Notes: generated by a model not told the origin, from the letters alone. A DNA stretch of 64,000 nt from Tubulanus polymorphus (GCF_964204645.1 NC_134035.1:10108501-10172500), one strand, 5' to 3'; counted from the first letter of the stretch, positions 22,681-36,825 are shown. Translations and numbers: made by a program.

Positions 22681-25535
22681 ACACTAAATGAAACATTCAA
22701 TATTGTGTATACGGGGACAACTATGGCGGAGGCAGCACTCATTAACGCGATACTCATTAACATAAAAGTCGGGGTACGCGGCGTGCAATAATTCATGAAA
22801 AAAATGCTGCCGATTACGAAGATGACCGAACTTGTTCAAAACTGTACCGCATAGGAAGCCGAGATTATAGAAAATGTGGAGTATATCTACATACATAATG
22901 CAAGTTACGTGTACAATTATTCAGGTAACATGTACAGCACAGTGGTAGACGAAGTCCCCTAATCGTTGAAACAAAATCCTCTGATTCAAGTCATTTTCAT
23001 ATTGTACAGTGATGACATATCGAATGCCTCAAACAAAGAACCCGGGTGTCAACCCTTGTCATGTAAAGTCTCATCATTTTACATTATCTACTACTAGCTA
23101 TACGACGACATTTTCTTGACGTACAAATATTTCATCTACAAAAAATACCCTAAGTAAAGGTGTCTATTCATCTATTCATAACAAGTTCAACCCTTGATGA
23201 CCTGAATTTCAGTTTCTCCAATGCATAGTTCATAACGAATAGCAGAATCTGAAAATCTAGTTTGCACTGTCAAATGAAAGTGTTCGTCTTAACTGCTGAA
23301 AGAGTTTCACGAGTTAAGTTTGTGCTGAATAGATCACTACAAACTGAAGTAATAATGACAAATGCGTCGCTTCAAAGCGCATCTCTTTTTTTCCGTAAAA
23401 TGCCACATGAGGAAGTCACATCACCAAGAGGGAGATCTGTATTACACATACGTTCAATGTCATGGGGTCTATGTACAATAAGGTGGCAAGTTCACTAAGA
23501 TATGGTATACATGATGATGAGTAGCTGCACACAGCACAAGTAGTAATCATGGACCTGCTTACGAGGTGACACTTAATAAACCAGACGAGATATGCTGACA
23601 TGATACGACATAAGGCGAGTCAAAAATGATATGCAAAGGTATGATGGACAAAAAAACGCGAGTAACTAATAAACAGAAAAAAATAAAAAATGCTGTCTAA
23701 AAATAAATGTCTAAATGTAGTGAGATTCGCTTTTTCCGTTAGAAAGTCGTTCAAAATTATTATCAATCAATGATAATAATAATCGTAATAATATTATCAA
23801 TAATAATAATGATAGGTGTAAAGTTAACAAATGCAATCTCGATTCGATTTACATGTACATAATATATGTACACAGAGTTCGAAGTTGTTTACAAAAAAAG
23901 TTGGAAGACGAAAATCACCATCTCATCCGGAGATTGGTAAATAAACTGAATGAATTCAAACTAAAATGAATCACAGAATCTAAGAGAGAGAGAGAAAGAT
24001 AAATAACATTTACGAGCAGTAATGACTAACTAAAATGTCAATGGAAGCGTTCAGAGATTATCAATTTTGCATAAGAACATTTTTTTGAGACACTGGTTTT
24101 CACTTCGTATCAACGAAACTTCAGTAAACTGCGATTCAATCAGCGATCAATCGATATCATTTGCTTTTCATAAACAAAAGAAAAGAAGCAAACCGAAATG
24201 ATCATTCGTAATATGCATCTAACCCGAAGTGGAATTAAGAAGAGCTAAAGCGAGTATTTTGTGGTGGAAGATCTAACAAATAATCAATACATACAGCAGA
24301 AGTCATAAACATAATATGAAACAACGAAGACTTTAACAAAGTCTAGAATTCATCTTGTATCGCAATGCACTACTTTTAAATGAAGGATTCTTCAGCTAGA
24401 GGTTGTTAATGGTAATGAATGTCATCAATCGAAAGATCAAAAGATGCCAACCAACCGATACAGACGATCAGCTCTAAGAGATTGGAACCGATGAAATAGA
24501 AGCCGACAACATGCGAGTATGAGAGAATTGATCATGAGAGTATTACAATTATAAACACAATACCAAGTTCATTCAGCAGTACAAACAAGAGACAAAATGC
24601 TGATATAAAAGAAATAGATGAAGAGATACATGTCTCAAAGCTGCCTTGGCCTTAGTGAATGCGACACATTTGCATCATCCGCAACTACTTTAGATAATAA
24701 TATCGGCCCAAAACTTGAAAAATGTGGCGTTCGTGGTGAGAAATTTGGCAAGCTTTTGGAAACTTATGGCAAGAGAAAGGGCAACAGAGGTGTGTCATAT
24801 ATGATCTACACATTATGTACACCTTCGACATGGAAGCACCATATATAAACTAATCATTATATTACATATGTTTTGATATGTTTTGTCATGATAATGCTTT
24901 CGATATACTACGAGGATTACGAGGATATATGACGTTATTTCCATAAAACGTGACAGCGAGTTTCTGTATTGAATCAGCGAGGGTCGTCGCGTGGACATAG
25001 CTGATTATACTTTTTTCACTCCAAATTCAAAGAATTGAAGGATGTTGTAATATTTGAAAAATAATTCTCACATTATTATCCACCCCAGGAATTCATCAAT
25101 GCACAGAGCTAATTCTTCTTCAAATTTAGCTAGAAATTTCAGTTCAAGAAGTGGTTTAAGTTAATCTTGCATCTCCTAATGAAATATATTAAGACGCTTA
25201 TCTAAATGAAAATCTGATTGCTGCTGATAAAAATGTAGGTAATGAGATCGTTTTTTTTACTCATTTCTTTCTTGAATCTATTTCATATTTCGCGTCAATC
25301 TACGGGCGGCCAGAGTCGAAGCGAGTACAAACATTATACATCAGTTAGGATAGAAAGTGGTTTCGAAATTTTTAGTAGAAAACGGCGATAAGCGCGACAT
25401 ACACGATCACCACAAATTCATGTTAGGAAATTGACGAGAACGGCGATGAAAATTTTAAAAAAAAAAAAAAATGTCTCCCATAAGAGCAGTTTTTCAGGGC
25501 ATGATTAGGCGTTTAATGCATTTGTAGTGGTCCCC

Positions 25536-25541
25536 TTTATT
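25536..25541 (-). terminator. Candidate polyadenylation signal AATAAA
   Basis: A canonical hexamer on the minus strand about 2.2 kb downstream of the zinc-finger stop codon. No transcript evidence is available, and similar hexamers are frequent in AT-rich DNA. Confidence 0.2.
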
Positions 25542-27409
25542 CAGATTCATCTGTGTGCATGAAGTACATTATCTATCTATGTAGAAACAATCGTTTTTAG
25601 GATGTAAAGTGCCTGTTTTAAATAGTAAAACATACGACAACGTTGGCACCCATTAGTTATCGAGTTCACGCGCATAAATGTCCGGTAAAAATATAGATTA
25701 TCATTTTTAGCTATTGATTAGTAATACAAGTACAACAACAGGCGCGTGTATTAAATCGTTTTACACAAATCTTATTCAGAGTTTTCCTTTTTCCTTTGAG
25801 GACAGCGGTGAAAAATATATCTATCTATATACGGTTTTATATACATAGGCAATCGTAGAGAAGACAACTTTTTGAAGAGATTTCGAGATTCAATCGTAAA
25901 GTGGCAGTTAGAGTGAGTATTCACTAAGGCTTCATTATTAGAATACGAGTGTTGGATATTGGCGAATTAGTCTTTGAACACGGAAAACCGTCGTCGCAAT
26001 ACCTTTCTCATCACAAATAGGCGATTTTGTTTGATTTCACAACCGATTTTCGGACGCTAGGCCCTCGATTAGTACAAAAATGCAGGCAAAACGTATACAT
26101 GTACCTTTATCGTATTACGTGCTATGTACAATAACAAAATAGAAAAAAAAAGAAACACCAACAAAAAAGTTTTCAAACAAACAAACAACAAAAAATGCTA
26201 GTAGAAAATTGTCGTTTTGAGTAAAATGCCATATTATACATAGTTTAAGTACACAGGTTGCTTTGTTCTAAATGCAATCATTACCAGTATCATCGAGAAA
26301 TGAATCGAAGTTAAAATAACGAAATCTAAACAAAATTGAAACTTTATCCACACAATGCACTAGTGGATAAAGGTCATTGTCAAAGTTTTTTGCTTAACCA
26401 AGTCGACTTGACATCATCAGACGCCTCAATCAAATGTATCCGTCAAAACCAGTACAGTTGTAGCCAAAATCAGTATTTTGATAGGACTGCACTAACGGTC
26501 TTATTGGATGACACCATTTTGGATTGACCGACCCACAAGGCTGGTTCATTCAGCCATGATGGAATTCCTATAACGGCAGACCAAGCCGGCTTGGTTAACC
26601 AAACGAACCCCGTATTGGTAAAACTGAGTTACCCGGATCGGGAAATTAATCGAAAAGCCCCAGTAACCTTCTAGTTAAACTAAGTGAAATTTTCGAGCTT
26701 GTTACTTCAAAGTAAGGCATTTCGATTCCACAATCGAACGTGTCAACTAAATGGTAATTCCCGTTTGAAACATCTTTTTTCCATTATTTCTCTGAGCAAG
26801 ACATTGATAGAGCTGAACACACACACACACATACATACATACACATACATCGCCCTATTTGTGTAAATATGAGTTTTCCCCGACAAAAATATGGCACGTA
26901 GAGTGGCAGGCATTATGATAACTGACGACAAACGCCGACAACCTTGTTTCCTATACAAGATTGGGTTTAGATATATATGTATGTATATGTACTGAGTTCA
27001 CGCCATGAATTTACACCTATGATATAATACAGCAATACAGGCTGACCAATGAACATTGAGCATACATTTAGTGATTATACTTATTATTATCATCATTATT
27101 ATAATTATCATTATTACTATCGTTTTAATATCGTTAGTAGCATTTAGTTTATATAAATATATATATATACATATAAATATATACATATACTTATATAAAC
27201 AAACATATTCATATCAAGATACGTAGTTGTTACAGTCAGTGTACAACACCTTAGTGTCATGGAAATTTTATATAGTACAATGTAAGCATGTGTACACTCA
27301 CTGTACATTGCACAACCTCTCTGTTACACTGTAAGGGTTCAAACATCTTGATATAACATATATCCATAGGTATATACATATACTTTAATATCTATATACA
27401 CAAGCATAT

Positions 27410-27457
27410 GAGTACTGTTTAATCTACGCGGTTGAGTACTGTTTAATCTACGCGGTT
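27410..27457. repeat. 24-bp perfect tandem duplication
   Basis: Two abutting copies of GAGTACTGTTTAATCTACGC plus GGTT, followed by a partial third start (AAGTACAG). It lies about 300 bp downstream of the zinc-finger stop codon. Confidence 0.9.
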
Positions 27458-27763
27458 AAGTACAGTTGACCACAACATACAAGTTTTTTTACGGGCTAAA
27501 CGAGAAAATATCACTCCGCATCCGATGTGGCTGATATTTCAACATTCAAAGTTCGATACTCCGATTCAATTTTCTGCTTCCTAGTAACGTTCAAGAATGT
27601 ACCGACAGGAATACCCTACCACGGAAACAAAAAACGATCCACCAACTGTTCGCGATTAGCCACTAGATTCCTATCCTAGGATTGTCTCGAAGATAAGGAT
27701 GCTATAAGCAGCGACCTACGGGCTCCACGGTCTCGGGGCGCGGATGGGTGAAAGCACTCTCTA

Positions 27764-30700
27764 TTATTGTTCACCGATATCGGTCACCGTGCTACGTATA
27801 ACATCCATCAACATCAAATCGACATCTTCGCTTTCTCGATTCATCTCTTTGTCCATCGGCAAATCGGGCAACATCATGTGCAACATACGAACGACGTTCT
27901 TGCGTAAATCTTTCAGTTTCTGCTCGTACGGACAGTCGTCGGCCGGGCCGGCGCTCGAGCCGCTTTTCTTGCTGTCCTGCGACGAGTCACTCGACGTACT
28001 CGTGTTGTGTGAATGATTGTGATGAAGCGAGCCGGTGCTCGCACTGTTCGGCGATACGGTGACCGTCGCCGGCGACGATTCGCGCTGTAGGGGGCGTTGT
28101 TGTTGCTGCTGCTGCTCGTTGTGTAAATGAGAAGGCGAAGGCGTTGGTTTCGGCGAACCGGTCATGTTTATTTTCGGAGTCGGCGACGGCGTGTTATGAC
28201 GACTGCTGATCGGCGACGCGTGCGACACGGAGAGATTCTCCGGTTCAGACGGCGACGATAACTGCTGTTGATGATTGTTGTTCATGACTTTTCGAAAATC
28301 AGACGGTGGAATATCTAACCCGAGTTTCGCTTGACCCTGTAATATCGCGTTCATGTTCGGTATAAGATTATTGTCCGGTTGAACGTTCAGATTGTTTAAG
28401 ATGTTCTTGTTGTCGGCGCCGGCGTTGCCGTTTATAATCGGCTGTTTCGTCAACGGCGGCTTATTTTCATTGTTCCGAACGTGTTCAAGGTCGAACTTGG
28501 TCGTTTTCGTGAAAAACGCGGAGTTTTTCAGATTGAGTCCGTTCAACAGGCCCTGAGGAGGAATGAACATATTGCCGTTCATGCCGTTCAGATTCATGCC
28601 GCCCATCATCAGATTCGGCGCGGCGAGCGGATTCTGCGTCAGCAGATTCAAACCGAGCGGATTCATCATCGGATTCAGCATGTTCATACCGTTCGGCAAC
28701 ATGCCGAAGTTACCGAGCTGATTTTGCGCGCCCATGAACGCCGGGTTCATATTCGGATTGGGCATGTGCCCGTCGACCGAGTCCGTGTTGTTGTTGTGAA
28801 TGAGACCCTTGTTAGCGAGGTCGCCGGCGGTCATCATCGCGTTCAACGCGTTGATGTCCGGTTTGATGTCGCGTTCGTCGCTGGCGTGCGACCCGGAGTC
28901 GCGTCGTTGCCAAAAACGAAGCAAGTTCGCCTTGCCGAGTTTGCGATCGAGGATGAAGTACTTCTTGTTGCCGCCGTGTTTCGAGATGATGTGTATTTTC
29001 AGCGAGCTTCCTTGACTAAACGAAGCCCCGCAAGCGCCGCACCAGTACGGTTTGTCACCTGCAAATGTAATAAAACGTACATACATATGTAATCAATATA
29101 TAACAACATGAAACGAGGATAACGTCGTTCGTCTGCGGTCGGAGGAGACATTAATGTGATTTCGCTCGACGATATACAATTATTCACGGTCTCAATTCTC
29201 GCCGCAAAAGAATAAACACGTAGCCCTAAAATTACATTATCCATAATATATCATGTCCGGCTAAAAACGGCGGCTGTAAAACCATAGCGGAACCGCGCGT
29301 CGTCGGTATTATTACTGTTGTAGATAAATTAATCGGAATTAGGTAGAATCTACTTCGATGCGAAAGAATATATCGTTAATATAGTAATACATTCTTTTCA
29401 GTAATGACGCAATGGTGCAGGTTTATAAGCCGATAATTCGATAATGGACTTTGTCAAAGTTCATGATTGGATCTACTTATTAAGTACGTCTCAAATGACT
29501 ACATATTCACTGCCGATTTCGTTCGACTGCTTTGTTCTCACAGCAATTACTTGTAAAATGAATTGACTCAGTCGGGACATGCGTGTGTGTGTCATATTCT
29601 GTAGTAGGCCGATGGCTGCTGCCAGCTACTAGTAGAATCATGAACTATGCAAGAATTTAGTGAGTGGCACATTATTTGAAAACTCTTACGAGTTTGGACC
29701 AATATTTGTTATAATATATCTAGACTGTAAGCTAGTTAAGGAGTGGTTTCCATTGACAAGTGACTGTCTGATTCAATTGAAGAAAAAAGTCACAAGAAGG
29801 AAGTAAAACTACCCGGTAATAGTTCGATGTTTCCACTATGTTGCAATGAGCTATATTCAAAACGATTAGAAAATGGCTCATAGCATTTGTATAGAAGTTT
29901 CAATCCTCAATTAGTTTTACTTCAAAACCATGAGTTTTTTCTTCGAAGTCAAGGATCATTTAAAAACAACTTTCAACAGAAACCCTGAAGCTTCTCATCA
30001 TAAAATACGTACCAGTATGCGTGCGAATATGAACGTACATATTGCTGTAGAATTTGGTCGTGTATGGACATAGTAGACAAGTGAAGATTTTACTGTTCTT
30101 CGGATTGTGGGCCTTCTCCATGTGTCGGTCGAGGTTGATCTGCGATTTGAACGGGCGTCGACAATGACGGCACATGTAATCGTGGATCGGTTCGTTGGTA
30201 TGAATGTCCGTCGTCGTCATCGCGCCGTTCGGGTACGCACCGCCGTACGCCGCCGCGCGCATGTCCAACGAGTCCTGAGCGTCTAATTTCTCCTGTTTGA
30301 TTTGAGCCGTACTCGTGCTGAAATCAATCGGGATATCCCCGCCGACCATACCCCCGGCCACGCCGCCGCTGCTGCTGCTGTTCATATTATTATTTTGTTG
30401 CTGTTGTAGTTTTTGATGATTTTGCGGCGAGTGCTGCGTAGGTGGCGCTACCGCGTGCATCGACGGGTACCCGTTCATCGGTACGGCCGTCGGCGAGCTG
30501 AGATTCAACCCGTTGTGATTCGGCGTCATAATTCCCGGTTCGGTTTTGATGTTCAACGGCATATTGTGCTGCTGTTTCATCTGCTGGTGCTGGTGTTCGA
30601 TTTGTTGTTGAATTTGTTGTTGGAATTGTCGCTGGTTCTCCTGAGTTTGCTGCTGCAACTGTTGCAAGTGATACTGTAACTGCTGCTGTTGTTGTTGAAA

Positions 30701-31105
30701 GTCCATCGCGGTCGGGAACGCGGGCGGCATTTTCAGACCGTTCAATCCCGGGAAATCATTCGCCGTGTCGGCGTATTTAATGCGTTGATCGGCCTCTTGG
30801 TGGCGTTGCGGCGTTAAGTCCATGCCGTTATCTTGGAAACTAGCCTCGTCCTTGACGACGTTCATCGGTATCGGACTGTCGGGATCCGACTCGCCTTCCG
30901 AGTTCATCTCGTCGTTCGACAGCTCGGCCGCCGCCTCGTCGGGCATTCGCATTATTCCGTTCGGATAAAAGTCTTTGCGCTTATTCCGCGGCCGATGCGA
31001 GAACATGTCGGTCATCGCGCACGATTTGATCGAATCGGTGTCCTGGGTACCGCCCAGGAACGAGTTAGGCATCGTTTGTCCTATACTGCACATAGCCGAG
31101 TCCAT
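27764..31105 (-). CDS. Three-finger C2H2 zinc-finger transcription factor; coding exons 31105..30013 and 29058..27764
   Basis: Joining the two exons gives 795 residues. The start chosen is the ATG at 31105..31103, which has A at -3 and G at +4; an in-frame ATG 12 codons upstream lies in a poor, probably untranslated context. Domains in order: a basic RPRNKRK patch at 38-44 (possible nuclear signal); an acidic serine-rich stretch at 62-90; a glutamine-rich, probably coiled-coil region at 136-180; SUMO-type IKTE (186-189) and IKQE (269-272); three consecutive C2H2 fingers with metal ligands at Cys312/315-His328/333, Cys343/346-His359/363 and Cys371/374-His387/392, the last two joined by the canonical HTGDKPY linker; long Asn/Met/Leu-rich and Ser/Pro-rich low-complexity regions; PENLSV at 637-642; and a predicted helical tail at about 741-790. 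PIDFS (259-263) and PENLS resemble CtBP-binding PxDLS motifs, so a nuclear, possibly repressive DNA-binding role is inferred. I recognise the fold but not the orthologue. Confidence 0.9.
29059..30012 (-). other. Intron between the two coding exons (phase 1)
   Basis: On the minus strand the donor is CATACTG|GTACGT (exon ends at 30013) and the acceptor is ATTTGCAG|GTGACAAA (exon starts at 29058). Splicing restores the codon for Gly365 within the finger linker, giving HTG-DKPYW, and leaves both frames open to the natural ends. The intron is 954 bp with no coding content. Confidence 0.92.
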
Positions 31106-31194
31106 AGTACGTAAATCGACGCGTTTAAAAAAAAAATACACTTGAACGCAACACGTATTTTCACGTAATCAACGATTCCTGCTTCTCATAGAAC
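31106..31194 (-). other. Probable 5' UTR part of the first coding exon
   Basis: On the minus strand a pyrimidine-rich tract ending TCGTTTCAG precedes position 31194, which makes a good 3' splice site 89 nt upstream of the chosen ATG. If it is used, at least one further non-coding exon lies upstream. Inferred from the splice signal only. Confidence 0.45.
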
Positions 31195-34100
31195 CTGAAA
31201 CGACACGAATAGTGAAAATGATTACAATACTGAATATTGTCATCGACGTTAAACATGATTATATATAACAAACATATGCACAACGCGTGCACACGTACGG
31301 TTCATACACTCTAATATCGCGTATCGAGCAATGAAAATATCTGCAAACGGTAAAAATATACACAAATACTATTAAAATCAAACAATGGATCCGAAAAGCG
31401 GCAGATGTATGTTTTTACATATATATCTATATACGCTGCGATTTTTTTCATAATTACACCGATCTTTTTTATACCCCGCCAATACCAGATGGCTCAAAAA
31501 AGTATTCGAACAATTACGTCAGCGAGGCTCGAAACTAAAAACCTGTCAATGTCGTCAATAATCATACACTCGTTCATATTGATTACTTTTATGATAAATT
31601 AGATATTAGGATATTAGTGATGGACCAAAAAATGTGTCTGTGTAAAAATGTCTGTGTACAAAATCCAACTATAACAATGAAAAATGACGGTAACATAGTC
31701 TGATAATGTTTCCCCGAGGTAGGAGTTTATTTGATGTTTTAACTATATTCTAATAGTCATCTTGAGGAATACTGAGTTGCAACAGATATTATGAAATGCA
31801 TATATTCAATCCAGATACTACCAGCCCAAGGAAACATTTTTGGACTTAATATCATTTTTTTCGTTATGATCCTCAACATATTATCGCCACAACACAGATA
31901 TACAGTGTTTTATCAATATTATATAATATCAATTATATATATTATATATATATATCTATATTAATCTTCTAAAATGTGCTCATACCTTCTACAGATCACT
32001 ATTATTCCATATATACGCGAGCATAAAAAACATGAATCAATCCGGGCAAAGATGACTCGAGTGCTCGTGAAGAGTGAAGTCACTTCTAACTGAACCTGAT
32101 ACCAACGTGAATATATTATGATGTATGTAGGCACTACTTGCATATATATACACACCCAGAGGGCTTGGCTCGGAAAGTTTTTCAAATATCATAATAGTGT
32201 GGCCACAAAAACTCTTTCGCGTAGACATACTACTAACATCTCTTAAAGATTGCCTGTATTGTGTAAGTCGATGTAACAAAACTCTCTGAACGAAAAGCGA
32301 GGACAATTAAACTCGCCCCATGAAAGAATTCTGTATAGATCAGCCAGCTATTGTCTGTCCATCTATGTAATACCGGAGGCGTCTAGCCATCATACTAAGA
32401 AAAGATCCATTAGCCCCTGATATATTAATTGAGTTATAGTAAGCTTAAAAGTAAGTAATTCGAAGTGTGTGATCAAATAAGTAATTGCTTAAGCTAATGA
32501 TTAGTGAAAATATCAGGCCCTTGAGCTTGTGTCATTTTAGTGTTTGCGCTATTGTATTATCTATGAATGACTACGGTGTATTTTTGGGATTTGTAGTATT
32601 TTGTCAATCGAAATTAAGAAACAGATAAATTCTTACAATAACAACTATGAATAGATAGCTGATTAATTTCCCTGTGGCTTATTTCGGAATTATATGTTCA
32701 GAAGAATCGTTATTAGGAAACGAACGAACCAAGTTTTGAAAAAATTCTCAGTCAATGCCGCGAGACCCGCTGTTACTGTCATATTGTTTTAGATTTCTGA
32801 TTCGCCAATAGACATATTCCGTGTGCTTGGTGATTACACAGATAATTGCCAATTACTAACAGCAATCTCTGATACACAGAAGTTTCTTCTCAGAATAAAA
32901 AAAACATTTTTTTTCTGTTCTCTTCTACTTTGTATCGACGATGCATTAACTAAACGAACGAAAAAACAAGTCCTAGGATCAGTCCACAGGGTGGCAACCT
33001 TCCACCAATTTGCAAATTCCCTGAGTTTTCGCCGACTTTTCCAATTTTCCATGTTATAAAAACAAAGGAATTGAAAAAATCCAAGGATTTTCTTGGCCTG
33101 AAATGTTACAATTTATCAATTTCTTATGAATCACATAGTGATAAAGAAATGCAAGGTCAATAACAAATCCGAATTCCCTGAGTTTTCTCGTCTTTTTTTC
33201 TGCAAAATTTTTCAAATTCCCTTAAGTTTTCCATGTTTTCCAGCATACTGTTATTAGCCTCATCACACTACCTTATTTAGAACGTTCTAAATCAGAGTCT
33301 GTTCCAATTTTAACTGCAACGGACTAAGCGTTCACACTAGTGATTAGTCTGTTCTTAATCGGTCCATTCCATATAAATAATGCGAAAAGTTCTCGGAAAA
33401 TGAATACGCTTTAAATCAGTCTCAGTAAACGTGATCATCATGACAACTTGAAACCATCAAATATTCATGTTCATATAGGTGGATATCGGTTGGATGTACC
33501 TTTAACGGGAGTTTAATGTATCCTATAATGAAGAGATTCTAATGAATGATTGTTCCACAGAGACGCTTAGATATGAAATATTTTAATACAGATGTGTTTG
33601 CCGTGCTCAGTGCAAGAGCATATCGGTTTATATCAGAATATCTGTTAAATGTTGTTTCATCGCACACGAACATTCTAATCAAATGTTAAAACCTAGTAAC
33701 ATCAACTTTGCAACATCAAAAAGTATCTAGTAAAACCACATTCATGCTATCACTAGTTAGTTGATTTTAATTTGGTCCGTATGTACTTCAAAGGGACCAA
33801 TAAGAACAGACAAAATCAATGCAGTGCGTTCATACACTTAAATCCGCTGTTATCAAAAGAAAAAATCTGCCGTTATCACCGGTCCAGCTTTAGTTGAAAA
33901 ACCGATTGATTGACATTTAAAACAAAGTTTCTATTCACACATAACGAAATGGTGCGTTCTAAAATCTAGAATGGACCTTGATCGGTCGAAATTTGTCCGT
34001 TCGAATTCAGCGTGAATCAAACTACCTAAAATAAGCATTTCGAATGTTCATCAATTGGATTATTGGAAGTAATGCCTATACGGGATATAATAAATGAAAT

Positions 34101-35451
34101 GAATTATGTAGAAAAATGTAATCGCAATGTCTCGCAGAATACGACTGTTAATCTAAAATGCTTTGATTTTCCGATGCAGTAATGCAAGCATGAATAATAA
34201 TACGTTTTTTTTGTGTCCGGTGCTGCAAATTGATCCGACGCAAAAAAAGCAGCGCGTGCAGCAGCAGCAGCAGCAGCGGCTAACTGACCTATGAGTCGTC
34301 GTAGTTGCATTGTTGGATGATTCACGATTTTATGAAATTGTACATGACACGAGCCGCCGATTAAGTGCTGGCTTTGTTCGCCGTTCCCCGGGTCGAAGGG
34401 ATGGGGGGGGGGAGGTTGGGGAGGAATACGATGCCGGCGACCGGTAGAGGGGAGAGGACGTACGTACGGAGGTGAAAAAAAAACCCGTCGACAAATCGCC
34501 GCTCAGTACGGTGGTGTTTGTATGTGGCACTGCCGTTGACATATAGAATTATTCATAACTATGTTATCGAACGCAGTGTGCGTTACATAATCTACAATTC
34601 ACCGAACAGAGAAATTGTACTCTGAAACCGGCGTGTATCATTCCATCGCCCCTTGAGGCTCTCACGGTGCGGGGCTGCAGCGTCGTCGGTCGATCTCGTC
34701 CTTTTTTCCGGACGACACGAGAAAAAAAAGCATATCTCGATATCTAGGCAAGAGAATTGTTTGCCTACCTGCCTGCCACGCGTGCGCGCAAATATCTATC
34801 GCAAAAAATTTACCAAACGGACGGACGTCATAGCAAATTGTATATGAGAAAAAGAAGATCATCTCATTCGGTATATGATTAACAGGAGAAAAAGAGATTT
34901 CTCTGGAAAACTTTTATTTCCCCAAAGATGATGTTTTATTCCATGCCCTTTTACTACATAAATAAATGATTTCCCCTCAGATCTCGACCCGCTTTAAAAA
35001 ACGTAAAAAAATCTCGACGTATTTTTGAAGAATATCATTTTTCGACTGGCGCCGGATGGGACCGGTATTCGAATACGAGTCTCATCGCGATTCGGATTGT
35101 AAATTCATCCTACCCGGATCTGCACGAAAAAAAATAAAGAAATCTCGATGTACTTTTAAAGAATATCGTTTTTCCGCGTACGAAGCGGATAACGCTAACG
35201 GTCGAGTCGACGAACGGATTTTTTAAAATAACACGACACGGTTTGTAAAGTCAGACCCGTACGAGAAAAGATGAAAACAAACGGGATTCGGTTCCCATGA
35301 AATGTAAACGCGACGAACCGCGCTGCATTAATATCTGCATCGGGCCGAGATTGGAAATGAGCAGTTTTTACAAAGACGCAAATTTAGTCATTTTCAGATT
35401 GACGACGATACATCATCTCATCATCCCATCCATATGAGGTGCATATTACCC
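31195..35451. other. Non-coding, probable intron DNA upstream of the zinc-finger coding exons
   Basis: No coding exon is seen. Fragments of dispersed repeats occur: CCCTGAGTTTTC / TTTTCCATG words at about 33020..33245, and GTTCACACTAG with GTTCTTAATCGGTCC words at about 33290..33370 and 33930..34010. A G-rich patch at 34398..34423 and a short (GCA)n at 34257..34278 are present. If the promoter lies near 40.5 kb this is part of the first intron. Confidence 0.35.
34398..34423 (+). other. G-rich run with G-quadruplex potential
   Basis: Contains G-tracts of 3, 9 and 4 separated by short spacers, ending GAGG. Structure prediction from composition only. Confidence 0.35.

Positions 35452-35541
<90 letters not shown>
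35452..35541. repeat. (TG)n(TA)n compound microsatellite
   Basis: About nine TG units run straight into about 35 TA units. The small open frames across it are artefacts of the dinucleotide repeat. Confidence 0.95.
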
Positions 35542-35545
<4 letters not shown>

Positions 35546-36825
35546 AATATATATGTGTGCAAACAACGCTGCAGCTAGTCATCATCGTCGATAAATGAGA
35601 AAGCTGCACGATGCGAAAAAGATCTTTATGAATGAGAATTTATAGTACGGGGCCGCAGCAGCCGCTCTACGGTACAAACGAGAACAGACAATATATGAAT
35701 CATCAGATGTGTCAACGAAGAAATACAATTTATCTAGTCATCGGTATACGTCGGATAATAGTCATAATTAATGTATGGAATGGATGGTGGATCGAGAGAG
35801 AGCGAGAGAGAGTGCCGTAGAGAGAGCATAATAGAAATCAGAGAATAGAACAATGATCACAAAAAATCAGCCACATGTTTTCGTAGCGCTTGACATTGTA
35901 ATTACACTGCGTTTGATTCCAGGGACATAAAAAAACCGTTTTGCCTATCTCTGAAAGCACATATCAATGCAGATGATACCCGTGATGTAATCAATGAATT
36001 GGCTTAATTCTAAATTCTTTCTTCGTTTTTGCAAAACATTCCTATCAATTTAAGGAGGAAAAACCCAACTCTTATATTATATTTTGCGGAATATACATCT
36101 TTTCAGGGATAGCGATTGAGGAGTCGAAGCAACGGCCGTCCCAGTCAAAATCTGTACCAGTGACAAATTTGTGGGCTGGACTGAATCAACTCTAACCCAC
36201 TCGCCAGAAAACTGCTCAGAGTTGAGGGTATATGTTCTGAATTGTGGGGCGTCTGTTCTGAGTTGTGGGGCATCTACGTCACCTTGCTAAGACAACTGAT
36301 ATCATTATGATGGTATCAGTGATAGAAATGTACTTATAATTTTAACATTAAGCTAGGTAGTATCCGTTGCCATTGAGGGATCAATGAAATCATATAGGCG
36401 GTGCTAGTGAGCGCGAGAGCAGAGATAGCGTTCATCTTTGTTCGCGACCAATATAGCTAGGGACAGGTGAATTCATGCACACTTCTGTCATTGAATCAGA
36501 GCACTTCTCCAATAAATGCCAAGAGATCACGCACATGCCTGCAAGCTTACCCAGAACAGGCAGCTTTTTCATTCACAATGCTACAATGTCCACACAATAT
36601 TTGCATGATGGTAGCGGCCATTGAAAACTGCTTTTGTTTCAATCACAATGAAGAAGAAATATTTCAAGAAGCCATCTAAAATTTGAAAAGGCATTTAAAA
36701 GATATAAATGAAAGCCTAGGTTACATAATTACCTACTTTGAAGAATTAGGGATTGTTACCAATGGCAATATTATAGCACTTCGGAAATCTTACGTTTTGA
36801 TCGTGCTAGGGACCTGGATTCCTTA

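Larger units (their letters stand above)
22681..27763 (-). other. Candidate long 3' UTR and downstream flank of the zinc-finger gene
   Basis: About 5 kb directly downstream of the zinc-finger stop codon has no coding exon. It is AT-rich and repeatedly contains TGTACA and TGTACATA words (a UGUANAUA Pumilio-type match is on the minus strand at about 23860). A 24-bp perfect tandem duplication lies at 27410..27457. (AAT)n runs are at about 23760..23815 and 27085..27125, and a (CA)n/(CATA)n tract is at about 26818..26850. One minus-strand AATAAA at 25536..25541 could end the transcript, but others are possible. The assignment to this gene rests only on position and strand. Confidence 0.3.

Noticed and set aside
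22684-22896. 70-codon minus-strand frame with several Cys and His residues
   Set aside because: Spacing does not fit any zinc-binding motif, and it lies in the candidate untranslated or flanking region.
28481-29092. Long plus-strand frames opposite the zinc-finger exons (also 30413..30679 and 30833..31114)
   Set aside because: Arg/His/Val-rich shadows of the true minus-strand coding exons.
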